Shown: positions 1 through 13,200, counted from the first letter of the stretch. The stretch is 64,000 nt of DNA from Copromyces sp. CBS 386.78 (GCA_030685235.1 MU839132.1:186001-250000); one strand, 5' to 3'. Notes: generated by a model from the letters alone, not told the origin. Translations and numbers: made by a program.

Positions 1-1200
1 CTTGATGGCGTTGGGGATGTCGTTGGAGTTTTCGTAGAGCATGCCCATGCGGTATTCGGCCCTACCGTATCCGTTCTCTGCCGCCCTCTTGTAGTGGGCG
101 TAGGCCTCCCGCTTGTTCTCGCGATATCCATATTTGCCGAACTCCAGCCATTTTCCCTTCATAAAGGTCGCCTCGGGATGATCTTGACTTGCGAGGTACT
201 CGATGATGTTGAGAGCGTCGACGCGCAATTCGTGCTCTGTCGTGGGAGTCGACGGCCGTTCCCTTCCCTTGCCATCGCGCTTCCACTCTCTGGCGGCGGC
301 CTCTTGGGCTATGTCGACCCAAATCAACGAGTCGCGCGCCCATGTCACCTGCATCGAGACATTGTTGGAGTGGAGGACCAGGGTGCGGGCCTGGTAGAGG
401 ATCTCTTCCTTCTCCTCGTCGCTCGGAGGGATGTTCTCGCCCTTGACCTTGGGGAAAGGGGAGAACGAGGGCGCGTCCATGGCTGTCGACCGGGCGCCGG
501 TGCTTCGTTGGAAAGGCTTGAACCTGTTTGTAGCCCATCAAGGTTGGGCAAGCCGTCAGCAGCAGGTCCCCTTGCATTTATATACTGCGGTATACAGCGC
601 ATCGGCATGTGCCATATGCGCATAAAAGCCCCACCCGAAGGGATCCTGGAACTCTGCTGGAAGCCAGCGTACCGGTATGGATCCCCTCCCCTGGGCGGGC
701 CCGTCGGTGGGAATCAGGGCCGAGCACTTACGTCCTTGCGTCTTGTTGTTGGTCCTTGTTCTTTGCACTACCGACGGCGCTGCTGTTCTTTTGAGGATGG
801 ACTTCACGAGCTTCGAGTTCCATGCGTTGGATGTCCTCTTGCATGTTTTGAGGCACCTCTGGCATTACCCTGTAGAAAGATATCGAAACATGTCTGTCAG
901 CCTCTCAGCGCTCGCCGTTCAGCGGCTCAGCCCTCCACCCAGCCCTTTTCCCACCTGCTAGCGGAGCCTTGTAGCAGATCCGTCATTTCGCAAGCCATGC
1001 AACTCCGGGTGTTGCGCCGCGCGTCTAATATTACTTGATCGGACCCGACGATTCAACACAAAGTTGATAATTTGCAGTCAAATTGGAGGACGCTTTCAGG
1101 AAAAGGAACAGGCTTACCGTTGCGGGGCTGGGGCGACAACTTCAGGCATGAAATAGTCATCATAGCCTCCAGGGACAAACGTTGCGCCCAAGGTTGGCAT
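1..1200 (-). CDS. Skt5/Chs4-type chitin synthase activator, Sel1 repeats (5' part; runs off left edge)
   Basis: I read three exons on the minus strand: 1200-1118 (MPTLGATFVPGG...), 869-732 and 523 to the window edge. Donors are gtaagc and gtaagt; acceptors are ctacag and aaacag; the joined frame stays open. The C-terminal half of what is visible matches the fungal Skt5/Chs4 family: a LVLHSNNVSMQVTWARDSL helix followed by the first Sel1-type repeats (ATFMKGKWLEFGKYG, EAYAHYKRAAENGYGRAEY). Known family members bind and activate class IV chitin synthase at sites of wall growth. The N-terminus ahead of the repeats is short (about 80 residues before the MDAPSF segment), so this may be the shorter paralogue rather than the canonical Skt5. 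The rest of the Sel1 repeats lies outside the window. The family call is firm; exon 1 is likely but unproven. Confidence 0.75.
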
Positions 1201-3515
1201 GTCGGGGGAGTCGCTTCCTGTAAATAGGAACAGGGGCAACGGTGGTGACAATGGTTCCGATGGCTTGGCCGCGCCTGTAAAAGTTCCCCGAAAACGTATC
1301 TGTCAGCACATGCAGCTTGTTTGAATTGTCCGGTCTGACAACTTCAGCGGTAAACCCCGTACCAAAGCATACAGTGATGGATAGTGTGAGCAGCGGTTCC
1401 CCCACTTCCGGTGCCGTGGTAGAGAGGTATGTATGTAGAGGTAGCGTAGTGGGTGCAAGCTTCGTCGTTGCGATGGCCGCAAAGGGAGAAAGGGAGAGAG
1501 GGGTTGCGGGGACGTTTGCAGGGGAATCTCAGCAAGTCAGGAGGGGCGCCAAGCTGAAGCTTTCTTAGACGTGGGATGCTGGGATTGTAGTGGCTTCGTG
1601 TCTTTGATGGTGTCGTCGATGGCTACGATGACAGAAGAAGTCAAAGAGAAAGAGAAGCTAGGAGCAGCTCAGTATGTCGAGAACGGAGGGAAATGCTTCC
1701 TATAGCAGAAAAGTTCTCGGTGTCCAAGGGAGCGCCCGTGATCTCACGACAGCTAAACACAGCCAGGCAGTGCGACCCGCAGAAAGCTATTTGTTACCGG
1801 ATGGGCCGTGTTCGCAATAAAATGGAATAGCACCGAGCAAGGATGAGGGCCTTGAGAGCTTGCCTGACTTGCTTGGCTCACACCCCTTGGGACAGTACGC
1901 AGTGCCAGAGTGCTCTTTCGGTGATGGTGTGTGTGTTGCCGAATCCGGGTCTCGCACGGGATGCGACCAGCGTCCAATTCCATGGCTCAGCGGACCATCC
2001 CGAATCTAGCGGCAACAGTGTGGCTTTGCTTGGTGCCTGACCCTATTTTTGAGTTGCCTCCTAGGGTGTTTCGAGAATGAAGATGGCAGTGAGGGTCGCA
2101 GATCTTGAACTCCTTCATATCCCGGCTTCCTTGCCTGCTTCTCTTGGATTCTAAGCTTGAAGAGTTGAGGCTCTTCAACTCTCGAGCGAGGTGTGTACTA
2201 TATATACAGCAATGTGGTGACTCCACTCTGCTGTGCCTCGGTCGATGGCATGTGGCGGCCGCTGGGAGTTCATGTTGGACGTTCTTGGTTCCGTCCTGAC
2301 TGGTCAAGTTCGTCGAATATTCGGTGCAGTGCATTCCAGTAAAGCCAGTGTCAACCCAAACGTGCAAGAACAAGGGTCAAGGAAGTGATAAACGAACTGC
2401 CATATATGATCAAACACCATAAGAATAGCGCTCAAAGATGAGCATCTACATACCCTTTGAGCGCGAGGCTTTGACATTGGCCTCCTGAAGGTTTGGGTTT
2501 CGTTTCGTTAGGGACGTCATTGTGATGGTTGATCTCTGCGTCTTAACCGCCATATGACTTCTGTACAGGTCCGGAAAGGTAAGGTAATATGCGGTCGGAT
2601 ATGCCAAGGTTGGGCGGCTTGCATAGCGAAGGCCACACTGCGGACGCAAGGTAGTTTTGACCGATAGCAAGATCTACTTTGCAGGAGACTGGAAGCAATG
2701 AAGAAGGGAGGGCTTGATGGAGGAATAAGGATAGCGAGGGTATAGGTCTCGTAGTAGGTCGTTCGTGTCCAAGGATGACATTCTGGAAGCTTAGTTGAAG
2801 GGAGTTCGCCATGTTTTTGACCGTGGAAGTTGAACATGTCCAAAGTTCTCCAAAAGAAATGTCCAACTCTCTTCATTTCGGGAAAGTGCGCATTTTGCAA
2901 CCGCATCATGTGAGCTCCTGAAATTACATGCCACACACTCCTTGTGAAGAAGGCGTAGCATGACCCGTCAAGTGTAACTCGTTCGTGCCTTCCGTGTTAA
3001 AGAAGTGTAAATTGGCCATCAAGGTACAGCGAACTAGGAAGCCGCTATCGATAAGCTATTGCACCAAGAACCTAAGGTACCGGTATAAGGGACAAGCCGT
3101 GCACAGGCCAGCTGCTCCAATTTCCTGCAGCTGGCGGGGCCGTGGAGCTCGACCCAGCAGCATGCCAAGCAACCAGCTGCGGCAGCTCAGCTCCCACTTG
3201 CCTAGACTAAACGTCACCCCGTCAGCCTGCCGCGGCGACGCCCAAGACAGCAGCAATCCATCGCCTCGTTTCCCAAGACAAGCCAACAAATTCCCCGACG
3301 ACAAACTATACAACATCGACGGCCTAATACCATAACAACTCCCCGATTCAGAAGCACAAAGAACAAGACGCATTCGCCTACCCATCACATTGATTTGCCG
3401 CCCGCGATAGCTTCAACCGCCAGCTACCCATAACAACAAAACGAACAAAAGTCGAGACACGACTTGCTGCCGTCCCCTCGTATCCCCACGAACAAACCAC
3501 ACAAGATACCCAAAA
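1201..3515. other. intergenic, divergent promoter region
   Basis: This lies between the minus-strand Skt5-like gene and plus-strand Rpn12. Short open frames exist on both strands, the longest about 140 codons at 2936-2517 on minus, but none shows a recognisable domain or fungal codon bias. The last 300 bases before 3516 are C/A-rich, as expected for a leader. I see no RNA gene or mobile element. Confidence 0.5.
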
Positions 3516-4528
3516 ATGGCAGAACGACAACTCACCCAAATCCTCACCCAACTCCAAACCTCCGCCTCCACCCTCTCCTACACCGACTCCTCCGCCCTTC
3601 TCTCCAAAGCCAAGCTGTTGCTCCTGCAACTCAACGCCTTGACCCCGACCGCGCCCGGCTCCGCCTCCAACCCTTCGCTCTTCTCTCTCGCCCGCCAAGT
3701 CTACGAGCAAGGTGCTTTGGCCTCGATCCGCGCCAAGAACCCCGACGCCTTCCTGCGCTACGTCAGCCAGCTCCAGGGCTTTTACGATTTGGAGGGCACC
3801 GTCGGCACCGGTGCTGCTGGCGGCAGGATTGCGGGTGCGGATGCGAACAGGGAGGAGAAGAATAAGGTCACTGGACTGTATTTGCTGTTGCTGTTGACGC
3901 AGGGACAGTATGCCGAGTTCCATAGCGAGCTGGAGGCACTGAGCACGAGGTTGGGTGGTGCTAGTGAACTGGAGGCGGATAGGTTTTTGGATTATCCCAT
4001 CAAGTTGGAGAGGTGGCTGATGGAGGGGAGTTACGATCGGGTGTGGAAGGCGATGAAGAAGGGGGAGGTTCCTTGTGAGGAGTATGGAGTTTTTTCCGAG
4101 GTTAGTTCTGTTCTAACGTTTTTCTTGTTTTGCATTTCCCCTCTTTCCGTCCTCTACTTTCTCCCACCCACCCGCCCATTCATCATATCCTACTCGAATC
4201 CTAATCCTTGATAATGATCGCTAACCACCTCCCTCACCATCAACAGATCCTCACCTTCCAAATCCGCTCCGAAATCGCCTCCTCCTCCGAGCGCGCCTAC
4301 CCTTCGCTTCCCATCTCCTCCACCAAGTCCCTCTTGTTCCTCGAGTCCGAGGGCGAGGTGGTCGAGTTTGCCCGCAGCCGCGGCTGGATCCTCAAGGACG
4401 GCCACATCATCTTCCCCTCTGCTGAGCCGCCGGCGGAGGAGGCCGGTGCCGAGCAGGAGAAGCCGTTCAGCCAGTTGGTCATTGAGAATGCGCTGGGCTA
4501 TGCTAGGGAGCTGGAGACGATTGTCTAA
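3516..4528 (+). CDS. rpn12: 26S proteasome lid subunit Rpn12 (PSMD8)
   Basis: The two exons are 3516-4100 and 4247-4528, with donor gttagt, acceptor caacag and phase 0. They give 288 residues, the usual length of fungal Rpn12. The N-terminal half is helical (SAKLLLLQLNAL; FLRYVSQLQGFYDLEG). The C-terminal half carries the CSN8/PSD8 region (LPISSTKSLLFLESEGEVVEFARSRGW) and ends in the conserved LVIENALGYARELETIV helix. Rpn12 is a PCI-type subunit that completes assembly of the proteasome lid, in nucleus and cytoplasm. The start is the first ATG of the open frame, preceded by a C/A-rich leader with a good context (aaaATGG). Nothing is missing or broken. Confidence 0.93.
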
Positions 4529-5118
4529 GCGAGCTGAAGGAAACGAAATGGGGCATACAAAGTGGGATGGCTGGGTTGGGTTGGTTTATGCAAGCGTTTT
4601 GAAACGATGGCCCTTAGAACCTTAGAGAGCTACATAGGTATTACTTTCGTCGTTGCAAATCGCAGGAGCGATTCGAATAGTAATAAAGATAGAGGTCACG
4701 TCACGTCCAGGTACACCATCATTGTGTTCAGTCCGGGTCTCATGAATAGGTTATGATAAAGATATCGCGGCTTGCGTTTGGCAGGGTATCTTCACTTCGG
4801 CCGAATCTGGAATGGCCGGAAATCTCACGGACCAGTACAACAACACTTGATGACAGCATATATCACTCTCCATTATCACTACTCCTTCTCGGTTTATGGC
4901 AAGCAAACATACGTTGATAGCAAGCAGTTTTCGTTATGCAACAGGCGCGATAAAAAAACATTTTGTCTTCCCTTGTCTCTTCTCCCCATTCAGAAGAACC
5001 AAAGACGATCATTATACCTACTTTGACTGTACTTTAACTACTACCTATAGCTTTCATCATCAAAAAAAAAAACCCTCTTCTTCTTCTTCTTCTTGGATAG
5101 CACCGCAAACACCCCTTT
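4529..5118. other. convergent 3' flanks of rpn12 and coatomer alpha
   Basis: This gap separates two convergent genes. It holds an A-run followed by a TTC microsatellite near 5063-5095 and an AATAAA at 4682-4687. No coding potential was recognised. Confidence 0.5.
4682..4687 (+). terminator. possible polyadenylation signal of rpn12
   Basis: A canonical AATAAA lies about 155 bases after the rpn12 stop codon in A/T-rich sequence. Fungal signals are degenerate, so this is a position guess only. Confidence 0.35.
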
Positions 5119-8100
5119 TTAAGCAAACAGCTTCAGACCACTACCGTGCTTTCCAACCTCGCAAACCTCGCAGACCGTGCACACCGTTCCCTTGTACTTG
5201 GTGTGGTACTTGGCTCCGTCGAATGCGCACTCCTCGTAAGGGGTACCGCTATAGATGGGCGTGAAGCTGGCGGCGCAGATCTCGAACTCGGCGAACTGGT
5301 CGAACTCAATCTCCACGGCGTCGTGAGGGTTGCGCTCGCATTGCGCCTTGGTTTTCTTGGCCTGTTTTAAAAATCGGTTAGTGTCTCATGCTAGTAAAAA
5401 GAGGGGGGGGGGGGTGGTGGTGGATATCACATACGTTCTCAGTGATCTTGGTGGCTCCTCCGTTGGCCAATATCCTGTTGGCGAAGCTAAGGGCAGAGCT
5501 GTAGTTCTTGCTCTTCACGGCCAGGTTCATCGCGTTAAGCAAGGCAAGCTGGCGATGGGGAACCTCGATCTTGGGAATGGTGAAGTAGGCCGCCAGTTCC
5601 AAGTTCCGCTTCTGGAGCGAGGGGTCCTGGCTCAGCTGGTCCGGAGAACCCAGTTGCCTGCGGGCCAGCTCGATAGACATGGCAACCGAGTACTCGCAGG
5701 CCGAAGCAATCAGCTTCTTGGCCTCGGCAACCTCACCATCACTGCCTACTGCGTTGACGAGAACGGAGTGCAGAATGCTCTTGAAGATCTTGACACCATT
5801 TTCGAGCTTATTCGCCCTCATCGCATCGTAGCCGCGCTGCAGGTCATTGGAAGCAAGATACTCGAGGTCCCTGGGGATGATAGGGAGAACTTTCCTGGGA
5901 TCCGTCTCGTCAGGGTTTCTGCGGACATAGTTCACGAGAGGGTCTAGACCAGCCGCGGCAGGGAGGTAAGTCTTGGATGCCTGATAGACCTCCAAGAAGC
6001 GAGGCTTGAGCGGCACAAAGTTGACAGCGCCAACTTGGCGGTTGAGCAGCTGCATTGCCGACTCGAAGGAACCACCAGCGACGTGGTCAACTGCAAGCGG
6101 GGAATTTCGGGACCACATATCTGCTTCACTGCTTCCCGCACCGCCGGCCTCTGCGCTCTCCACGTTGACAAAGCCCTCATCGACTTCCGGAACAATGTCA
6201 TCGCCCATGTCCCAGCCCGCAGCATCCTCATCTTCATCAGCTTCGCCAAGAGCAGCGGCCTTCTTGGTCGCAGGCTCATCTGCACCACCCTCTTCGAGAC
6301 CGAAACCGTTCGAAGCGGCAGAGGGCTGGTCTTCCAGAGACAAGCCCTCAACCTCGCCAAGCAGGGCCTTTTCGAAGAAGGACTGCGAGGCCGCCTTTGT
6401 CGGCCAGTTAGCGTTGTATGTGGGGACCACGGGCTTGGGCGGTGTTAGGGGTTCACCCAGGGTGGGCATCGAGAGCTGCTCTTCTGTGAGGCCAGTAGCC
6501 TCGAGAATTTCCTGGCACTCTTCCTCGAGCCCGTGAGACTTGGCAGTCATGTAGGCCAGGGGGTACAGATCGATTTCCTTAAACATCTGAATACGATCTT
6601 GGACCTCTCCTAGATAAAGGGCGTTCTGGAATCTTGAAGTGAAGTCACCACGGTGCTCAGCAATCTTGGCCATCCTCGAGAGCTTGTCGTGGTCGCCGGT
6701 TGTGAGATAGAGGAAAGACAGCTTGTCGAAGTGCTTGAGCTTTTGGTAGCACATCTCCACGATCTGATGGTTGCCATGGGCCAGGGCCTCCTGGCTGAGT
6801 CTCGTCCAGAGCTTGGGCTTGTCTAGTTCCTTAGCCATCTCAACCGCAACCTCAAGATTACCACACTCAATGGCAAGCTCGAACCTCGTAGTAGGATCCT
6901 GGACGAACTGGAGCGCGATCTCAGGATAGCCCTTCTTCTGGAGGTAGGCAATGATCGACTGGCCAACCAAGCTCGAATTCTGGATGATGTGTAGCATTTC
7001 CTCGTAATTACGCTTGACAAGCGCAAGCTTGAAGCGGTACTCGGTGGGGTCGATCTGCAAAATCTTGGGCTTCGCAGCACGATCAAGGCAGTAAACGTTC
7101 CTGCCCTTGACACGGGTGAGGTAAACAGTCTGGTCGAGGGTGCAAACGATGCCGTTATCGCCGTTGAGAAGCGTGTACTTGACATGGTTGAGAGTCGAGT
7201 ACAGCAGAACACCGGCATCGTCCCACGCAGCACTCTTGAGACGAATGGTCTCGTGCAGAGTGCTGACCTGCTCCAGAGTCTTGGTCACAATCGTCACATT
7301 ATGTTTGCTGAGCAAAGCTGCGTAGAGACCATCGTTGGACCATACGACGTATTTGACGCCAGTTACAGCCAGCTCGGCAGTGCTCTTCCTCTGCTGGATG
7401 TCGTAAAGGTGAACAGCGGTCGGGGTAATGATAAGGAGATTGCCGGTGCCGCCGAAGTAGATATCGGTGGTACCAACAGGGGGCTTGAACGATCTCGTGG
7501 TGTTGTTGGTCAAGTCCTTGATATCGACGGTCTGAGTGGCGGTGTTAAGAACAGCGAAGCGGTTGCGAGCCACAAACACAGCCGAGTTGCCCTGGCCCCT
7601 CTTGGATTCGGTGGGCTCGATAGCCCCAGAGCCATCACGAGGAAGGGTAATCAGTTCGTACGAACCACCATCCGCCGGGGAGGTGACCAAGATGGACCTC
7701 TCAGCGGGGTTGTAGGAGAGTGTCCGTGGGGGCACCCATGGGCTTCCGAGTTTCTTGAGCGACAAAAGTGTGGGCGACTCGACATTCTTCTGGAAGTCGT
7801 ACATCTTGACGTGCTTCTCCTTGGTAATGTAAAAGATGTTGTTCTGATAAACGGCAGAAGCAGGCCTCTCGCGCTCGAGCTTGAACACCATAACACCATT
7901 GTCGTGACCAGCAGCGAACAAGTTGATTTCCGGGTGCGCGGCGATAACCCAGATCCTATCGTTCTCTCGCTTGAAGGTGTGGACCGCGGTACGCTTGTTG
8001 AGATCCCATACTCGAATAGTCTTGTCTTCGCCAGCCGAAAGGATAAGGTCCTGGTGGGGGTGGAAAAGACAGCCGCTGGCGTTCTGGAAATGGCCGCGGC

Positions 8101-9248
8101 AGGTATCGACTTCCCACTATGGTTGGTTGATTCAGTCAGCAGGTTGGTATCAGATGCACAATGTCCTGAAAACACGTACAGCCTTGGTCTCGCTCATGCG
8201 CCACAACTTGATAAGACGGTCGTCGCCGGCGGACACGATCAGGGGCATGGTGGGGTGGAAGGCGACCCAGTTCACACCGCGGTCGTGGCCCTCGAGAACG
8301 AACTTGACAACGGCGTCGGTGTTGCCGAACATATCGGTCTGGTTGGCATTGGTGCGGGCAACTTGGTCCTCGAAGGACATGGACGTGGGCGCGGAGTGCT
8401 TCTTGCGCAGGCCGGAGACTGTGATAACGCAATATGGTCAGCCATCCATGAATTCCGTAGATATCCCTCCCATGTTTTCGTCTCAGGCACCACGTACTAT
8501 CCCAAACACGGACGGTCTGATCGAGGGAGGCGGAAACGATGAGGTCGTCCTTGGGGTGGAATTGGGCGCACATGACGTAGTGGTTGTGGCCCGTCATTGT
8601 GCAGAGCAGAGAGCGGTTCTGCCAGTTCCATATCCGGATCGTCTGGTCGTCACTAGCACTGACAATCCAAGGGAGCTCATGGTGGAAGAAAACGGTACGA
8701 ATGTAGTCCAAGTGGCCGTTGAGGGTAAAGAGGCAGCGCCGAGTCTGGAGGGACCAGACCTTGATCTTGTAGTCGTCACCGCCAGATACGAAGAGAGGCT
8801 GTGGGGGACATGTGTAAGCTAGCGTCGATATCTCGAGTTGGCGCATCGAGGCAACAGGGAGCTCACCTGTGTCTTGTGGAAGTCGACACCTCTGACGGGG
8901 CCATCGTGTTCTTCGAATCGGTCAATCAGGGTGCCCATGCGGTAGTCCCATAGCTGAATGGTGGAGGAGTGGAGGGAGACGAGAATCCATGGTCTGGAGG
9001 CAGGGCCGTGTTAGTTTCGCGTGGGTTTCTTGATGATTGTTGACATGTAGACTCAAGTGGCGGGGGAGCTTCTGCTCTTTCGGGGACGGGGAGGCTGACC
9101 GTTTAGGGTGGAAGGCGATGCCCTTTGCTCGCGATGACTTGGACTCGAACTGCGCACAGGGGTCAAGACGTTAGACAAGCTCGAGCTGGAGGCACATGGA
9201 GGGTGGACGACGACGTACTTTGGTGAGCATTCCCGAGGGGGCCTGCAT
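5119..9248 (-). CDS. COPA: coatomer subunit alpha (alpha-COP)
   Basis: Seven exons are read on minus: 9248-9219, 9149-9100, 8993-8867, 8798-8498, 8418-8180, 8116-5435 and 5361-5119. All have GT-AG borders and consistent phase, giving 1223 residues, the usual family length. The N-terminus ([25 protein letters not shown]) begins a WD40 propeller with six or more repeats, for example [20 protein letters not shown] and [15 protein letters not shown]. The coatomer WD-associated alpha-solenoid follows, then an acidic linker ([14 protein letters not shown]). The C-terminal COPI domain ends ..[10 protein letters not shown] and is cysteine-rich ([12 protein letters not shown]). Alpha-COP is the outer-coat subunit of COPI vesicles and binds dilysine cargo for Golgi-to-ER retrieval. 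A run of 12 G (5403-5414) sits in the last intron close to its donor. The gene diverges from the glucosyltransferase gene. Confidence 0.96.
5403..5414. repeat. 12-base homopolymer G tract in last alpha-COP intron
   Basis: Twelve consecutive G on plus (C on the transcribed strand) lie about 20 bases inside the donor of the last alpha-COP intron, next to a CCA-repeat stretch. Such tracts are unstable in length. Confidence 0.9.
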
Positions 9249-10228
9249 CTTGCCAGTGGCTTTAAGGGGAGCGCAGCCTAAGCTCCCGGCATCAACGTGG
9301 AAAGGGTGGATTAAGTATTTAAGGGAAGAGGGGATGAATTAAGACGCGATCAGGCGAGCGCCGTCAAATCGCACAATAGTATAGATGGGAATTGCCGTTC
9401 GGGGGGTGAGGAGGGGTGGCGGCGTGGTTGTTTGGGCGTGGGAGGGATTGGGAATCGAGGTAGAGTGCACAAGTGCTCCGTGTCGTCGGAAGGTCCACGA
9501 GATGCCACTCATCAATGGAGAGAGCTGTTTGGAAGGAAGACGGTCTCAGGTGGCGGCTTCAATTCCACTACCTCATTCAGTGCGGGCGGGTGCTGCAGCT
9601 GCCACTCACAGCACCTGCCCACTGCAGTCGGGGCTTTGCCGACATAACTGGCGTGACCTCAGCACCACCAAGTTGTGCACCGCCACGTTATAAACACTCA
9701 GGATCCGCAATTCAGGGGCTACTTGATGCGTAAGCCTCATTTAAGGGGCCCAAGTCAAGGGTCTCACCAGCCACATTTCAATGTGTGAATACAGGGCAGC
9801 TTTCCCCCCAGACGCTAGACCGAACTGGGAGAGCTGTGTTGTCTCGCTGCAGCAGCGAGGTGTTCATTGACATTCAACATCACAGCTTTACTTTATATAA
9901 CACCACCCAGCTTGTGAAGCTATTCTCAAATTTTCACAACTCGATATACCTGGTACATTTACAGATTTTCTGAGGTCGTTGAGGACCCGCTAGTGTCATT
10001 TTGTGTGAATCGGTGACATCACAGCTGTTCTTACTTGTCCCCTTTTGTTCCGCTCTCTTTACGACACCAACACCAAGTTCGAGCTGTGCCGTTTGACGTT
10101 GGTGACATCCAACGTGGCACCTTTTCTCACCCCACCCATGGTTGAAATCTGAGCAGGCAGCCTTCCAATCGACCAATATCTTGCACTTCAACTTCTCGCC
10201 ATAAAACCGCTGCCTGGTCCGGACAACC
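9249..10228. other. shared divergent promoter, alpha-COP / UGGT
   Basis: About 980 bases separate two divergent start codons, both for early-secretory-pathway proteins. The region contains a TTTATATAA-like stretch near 9893 and the palindromic element listed separately. No credible coding region lies inside; the short open frames at 9385-9733 look like chance. Confidence 0.6.
10086..10120. promoter_or_regulatory. palindromic ACGTGGC-type element, possible Hac1/bZIP (UPR) site
   Basis: The two arms are GTGCC-(GTTTG)-ACGTTGG and CCAACGTGGCAC around a TGACAT spacer. Without the five-base insertion in the left arm they are exact reverse complements over 12 bases. The ACGTGGC core resembles unfolded-protein-response bZIP sites. 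The element ends about 109 bases before the UGGT start codon, a gene whose homologues are induced by ER stress in several organisms. The symmetry is seen in the sequence; the function is inferred. Confidence 0.4.
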
Positions 10229-13200
10229 ATGATCCGTCTCTCCCAGCTACCGTGGGGTCTCGCGGCAGTCATTGTCACAGCGACATGGCTTCCCTCACAC
10301 CACGTTGCGGCTTCTCCGTCTGTAGACGTCGCTCTCAAGGCCGCGTTTCCATCGCCTCCTTATCTGGTAGAGCTTCTGTAAGCCCCCGTCCTTCCTCCTT
10401 CACCCATACTGGCCAAGTCTCACATCCGAATCCAGTGAAACCGCTGCTTCCGAGAATCCGACTGCCTATTTCCCCTTGCTGAACCGCATTGCCAAGGGTG
10501 ATTTTGTCCAGGCCAAGTCCGACAAAGAGCTCTACGAAAAGTTCCTCCAGGTTCTTCAAGAAGATGGGCATGTGAACCCTGAGGCACTGTCGACCTTCAA
10601 GTTGGCTCTTTCACTGCGATCCGCCGCGCCCCGTGTCGAGGCCCATTATCAGTACTATACCACTGCTGTTGAGCCATCTGTAGTGGCCGACCAGGATGGA
10701 TGTGATCTGTGGTTTCTCTACAACGGAAAGCAATATTGCAAGGCCAGCCTAGAAGCTTCATATGGCGACGTCGACAGCAACTCCCAAGAGCGTACCCTGC
10801 CCTTTGACAGAAAATTCGGTAGTGGACCTCAGGAAATCGTGCTCTATGCCGACGTCACCTCTCCTGCTTTTGGGAAATACCATGAGGCTGCCATGGAACT
10901 TGCCAGAAAGGGAGAGGCTTCGTATCGGCTGCGTTACAAGAGAAGCCTGGGACCATCGCATGACGCACTCTCTGTCAACGGATACGGCGTTGAGCTTACA
11001 CTGAAGAGGACAGACTACATTGTCATCGATGACAGGGATACAGGTGCTGGCAAGGCAACCGGGCATGACTCCCAAAAAACCATCGAATCTGATTCCGAAC
11101 TTGTCCTGGACGAAGAGGAAGAGGTTGCAGACATCAAGCCCCTTGAAAAGTCTGAGCTTTCACCCCTTGCCGTCAAGGCAGCATCCTTCATTATGCAAAG
11201 CGACTCGCCGTTCGATACCTTGCTCAAGCTTACGCAGGACTTCCCCAAATACTCAACCAAGCTTGGAAAGCACAACGTGTCCAAGGGGTTTTTGGCCGAA
11301 CACGAGTACAACAGGCAGCTGCTGGTGTCCACCGGCGCCAACGTTCTATGGATGAACGGTGTCCAGTTGGTTGACAGACAGGTCCAGCCCTTCGGGCTTG
11401 TAGACATGCTTCGCCGAGAACGCAAGCTCATCAACGGTGCCCTGGACCTGGGACTGACTGGCCAGCAAGCCCTTTCCCTTCTGGGTCATGACGAGGTTGC
11501 CGCCGCAAAAGCCACCGAGGAAGAGCCTCGCCGGTTCGACTGGCGGGACGAGTCCGAGGGAGGTCATGTCATTATCTGGCTGAACAACATTGAAAAGGAC
11601 AAGCGTTACGCCGAGTATGCTCCTTCGGTCTGGGCCTTGATTCAGCACTATGGACAAGGATTGCCCCAAGTTCGCAAAGACCTCTTCAACCTTGTTGTTC
11701 CTGTGGACTTCACCAAAGCCGAGGATGTTACACTGGTCACCAGGCAGCTCCTTGCTTTTATGAAGCGAGGCATTCCCGTCCGGTTTGGCCTTGTTCCCTT
11801 GACTCCCACAGGCGAGGCCATTGAACAGGCCAAGGTCCTGTACCATCTTCTTAACACATATGGCTTGGCTGCGATGTCTACCTACCTGGATAAGTCTCTC
11901 GAAGCCTCTAGTACAGATAAGCCAAATGTGGACATCTTCAGCCTGGCCATCAAGGATCGCGAGGTTCGGCCAGAGCATGAGGCCCTAGCATTCAAAGACA
12001 TCTTTACCTCCGAGGATTTGGAGAAACAAGTCCACCGCGCTAAGCACTGGTGCGAACGTCTCAGGGCCGACACTGAAATCCCTCCTGCCTTCATCAACGG
12101 CTTCGCCATTCCCCGAGAGGAGGATTGGCTCCGGAATATGAACCACAAGCTTATGGTGGACCTCCAATTGCTGCAACAGGCCGTTTATTATAACAAGATC
12201 AACGATCACACTGATGTCCCTGGCTTTTTCCTGGAGAGCGCCATTGCTCGTCGCAATACATTCATCTACCCCGAAGATCCCAACGCCATCAAGGTACTGA
12301 ACGTCAATAAGGTGTACAGCGAGCACCAAAATCTGTTCAACAAGGTGCCTGTGGCTGAAGCCGATAAAAGTGCTCCCAAGGAAGACTGGGCAGTGCTTAC
12401 GGTTGTCACGGACCTCGATAGCGTTGAGGGCCAGAAGCTCTTTTACTATGCGCTGCGTTTCCGCCAGGAACATCAGGGAGTTCGGCTTGATATCATTCAT
12501 AACCCGGCTGACCTGACTAACTCGCCTTCTGTTATGAGCCAGCGCGTCAAGGCCAAGGAGGGAAGTCTTTTGGAGGTTACCCGCCTCGTCGAGCTTGAAA
12601 CCATCCTCGAGGAGGGCAAGCCTGAGGCGGACCACGGTTTTGACGCTGACCTTGCCACCTTCCTTTCCAGCTTCAACTTGAAGTCCGGAGACAATATGCT
12701 CATCCTCAATGGCCGTATCGTTGGCCCTATCGCATCAGCCAATGACTTCGTCAAGGAAGACTTTGCCGAGTTCCTTAAAACGGAACGTGCGAACCGCATC
12801 CTTCCTGTTTACAAGGCAATTGATGATCTTGGACTGAGTGATAAGGTCTCTGGACCCTTGGCTGCTGCCAAGCTGACCTCGGTCACAGCTCTCTCGGGCA
12901 TCTCGGATACTCCGCAGGGCATCTTTGACTCCGCCACGCCCATCAGGACAACAGCTTATAACAAATGGAACACAACATACACCTCCTTCGAGGTCGGCAA
13001 TCCCGAGACCGCCACTATTTTCTTTGTCGCGGCCATCAACCCTGCCAGTGAGATGGGCCAGAAGTGGGCTCCCATCCTTAGGGTCCTTTCAGAACTCGAG
13101 GGTGTCCACCTCCAAGTATTCCTCAACCCGCAGACCGAACTATCAGAGCTCCCAGTTAAGAGATTCTACCGTTACGTTCTCGAATCATCTCCCAGCTTCG

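Noticed and set aside
94..1038. 314-codon open frame on plus
   Set aside because: It is antisense to the Skt5-like exons, which have splice sites and family similarity.
7184..8542. 452-codon open frame on plus
   Set aside because: It lies antisense to the WD40/solenoid part of alpha-COP and has no domain; it is a shadow of the high-GC coding strand.
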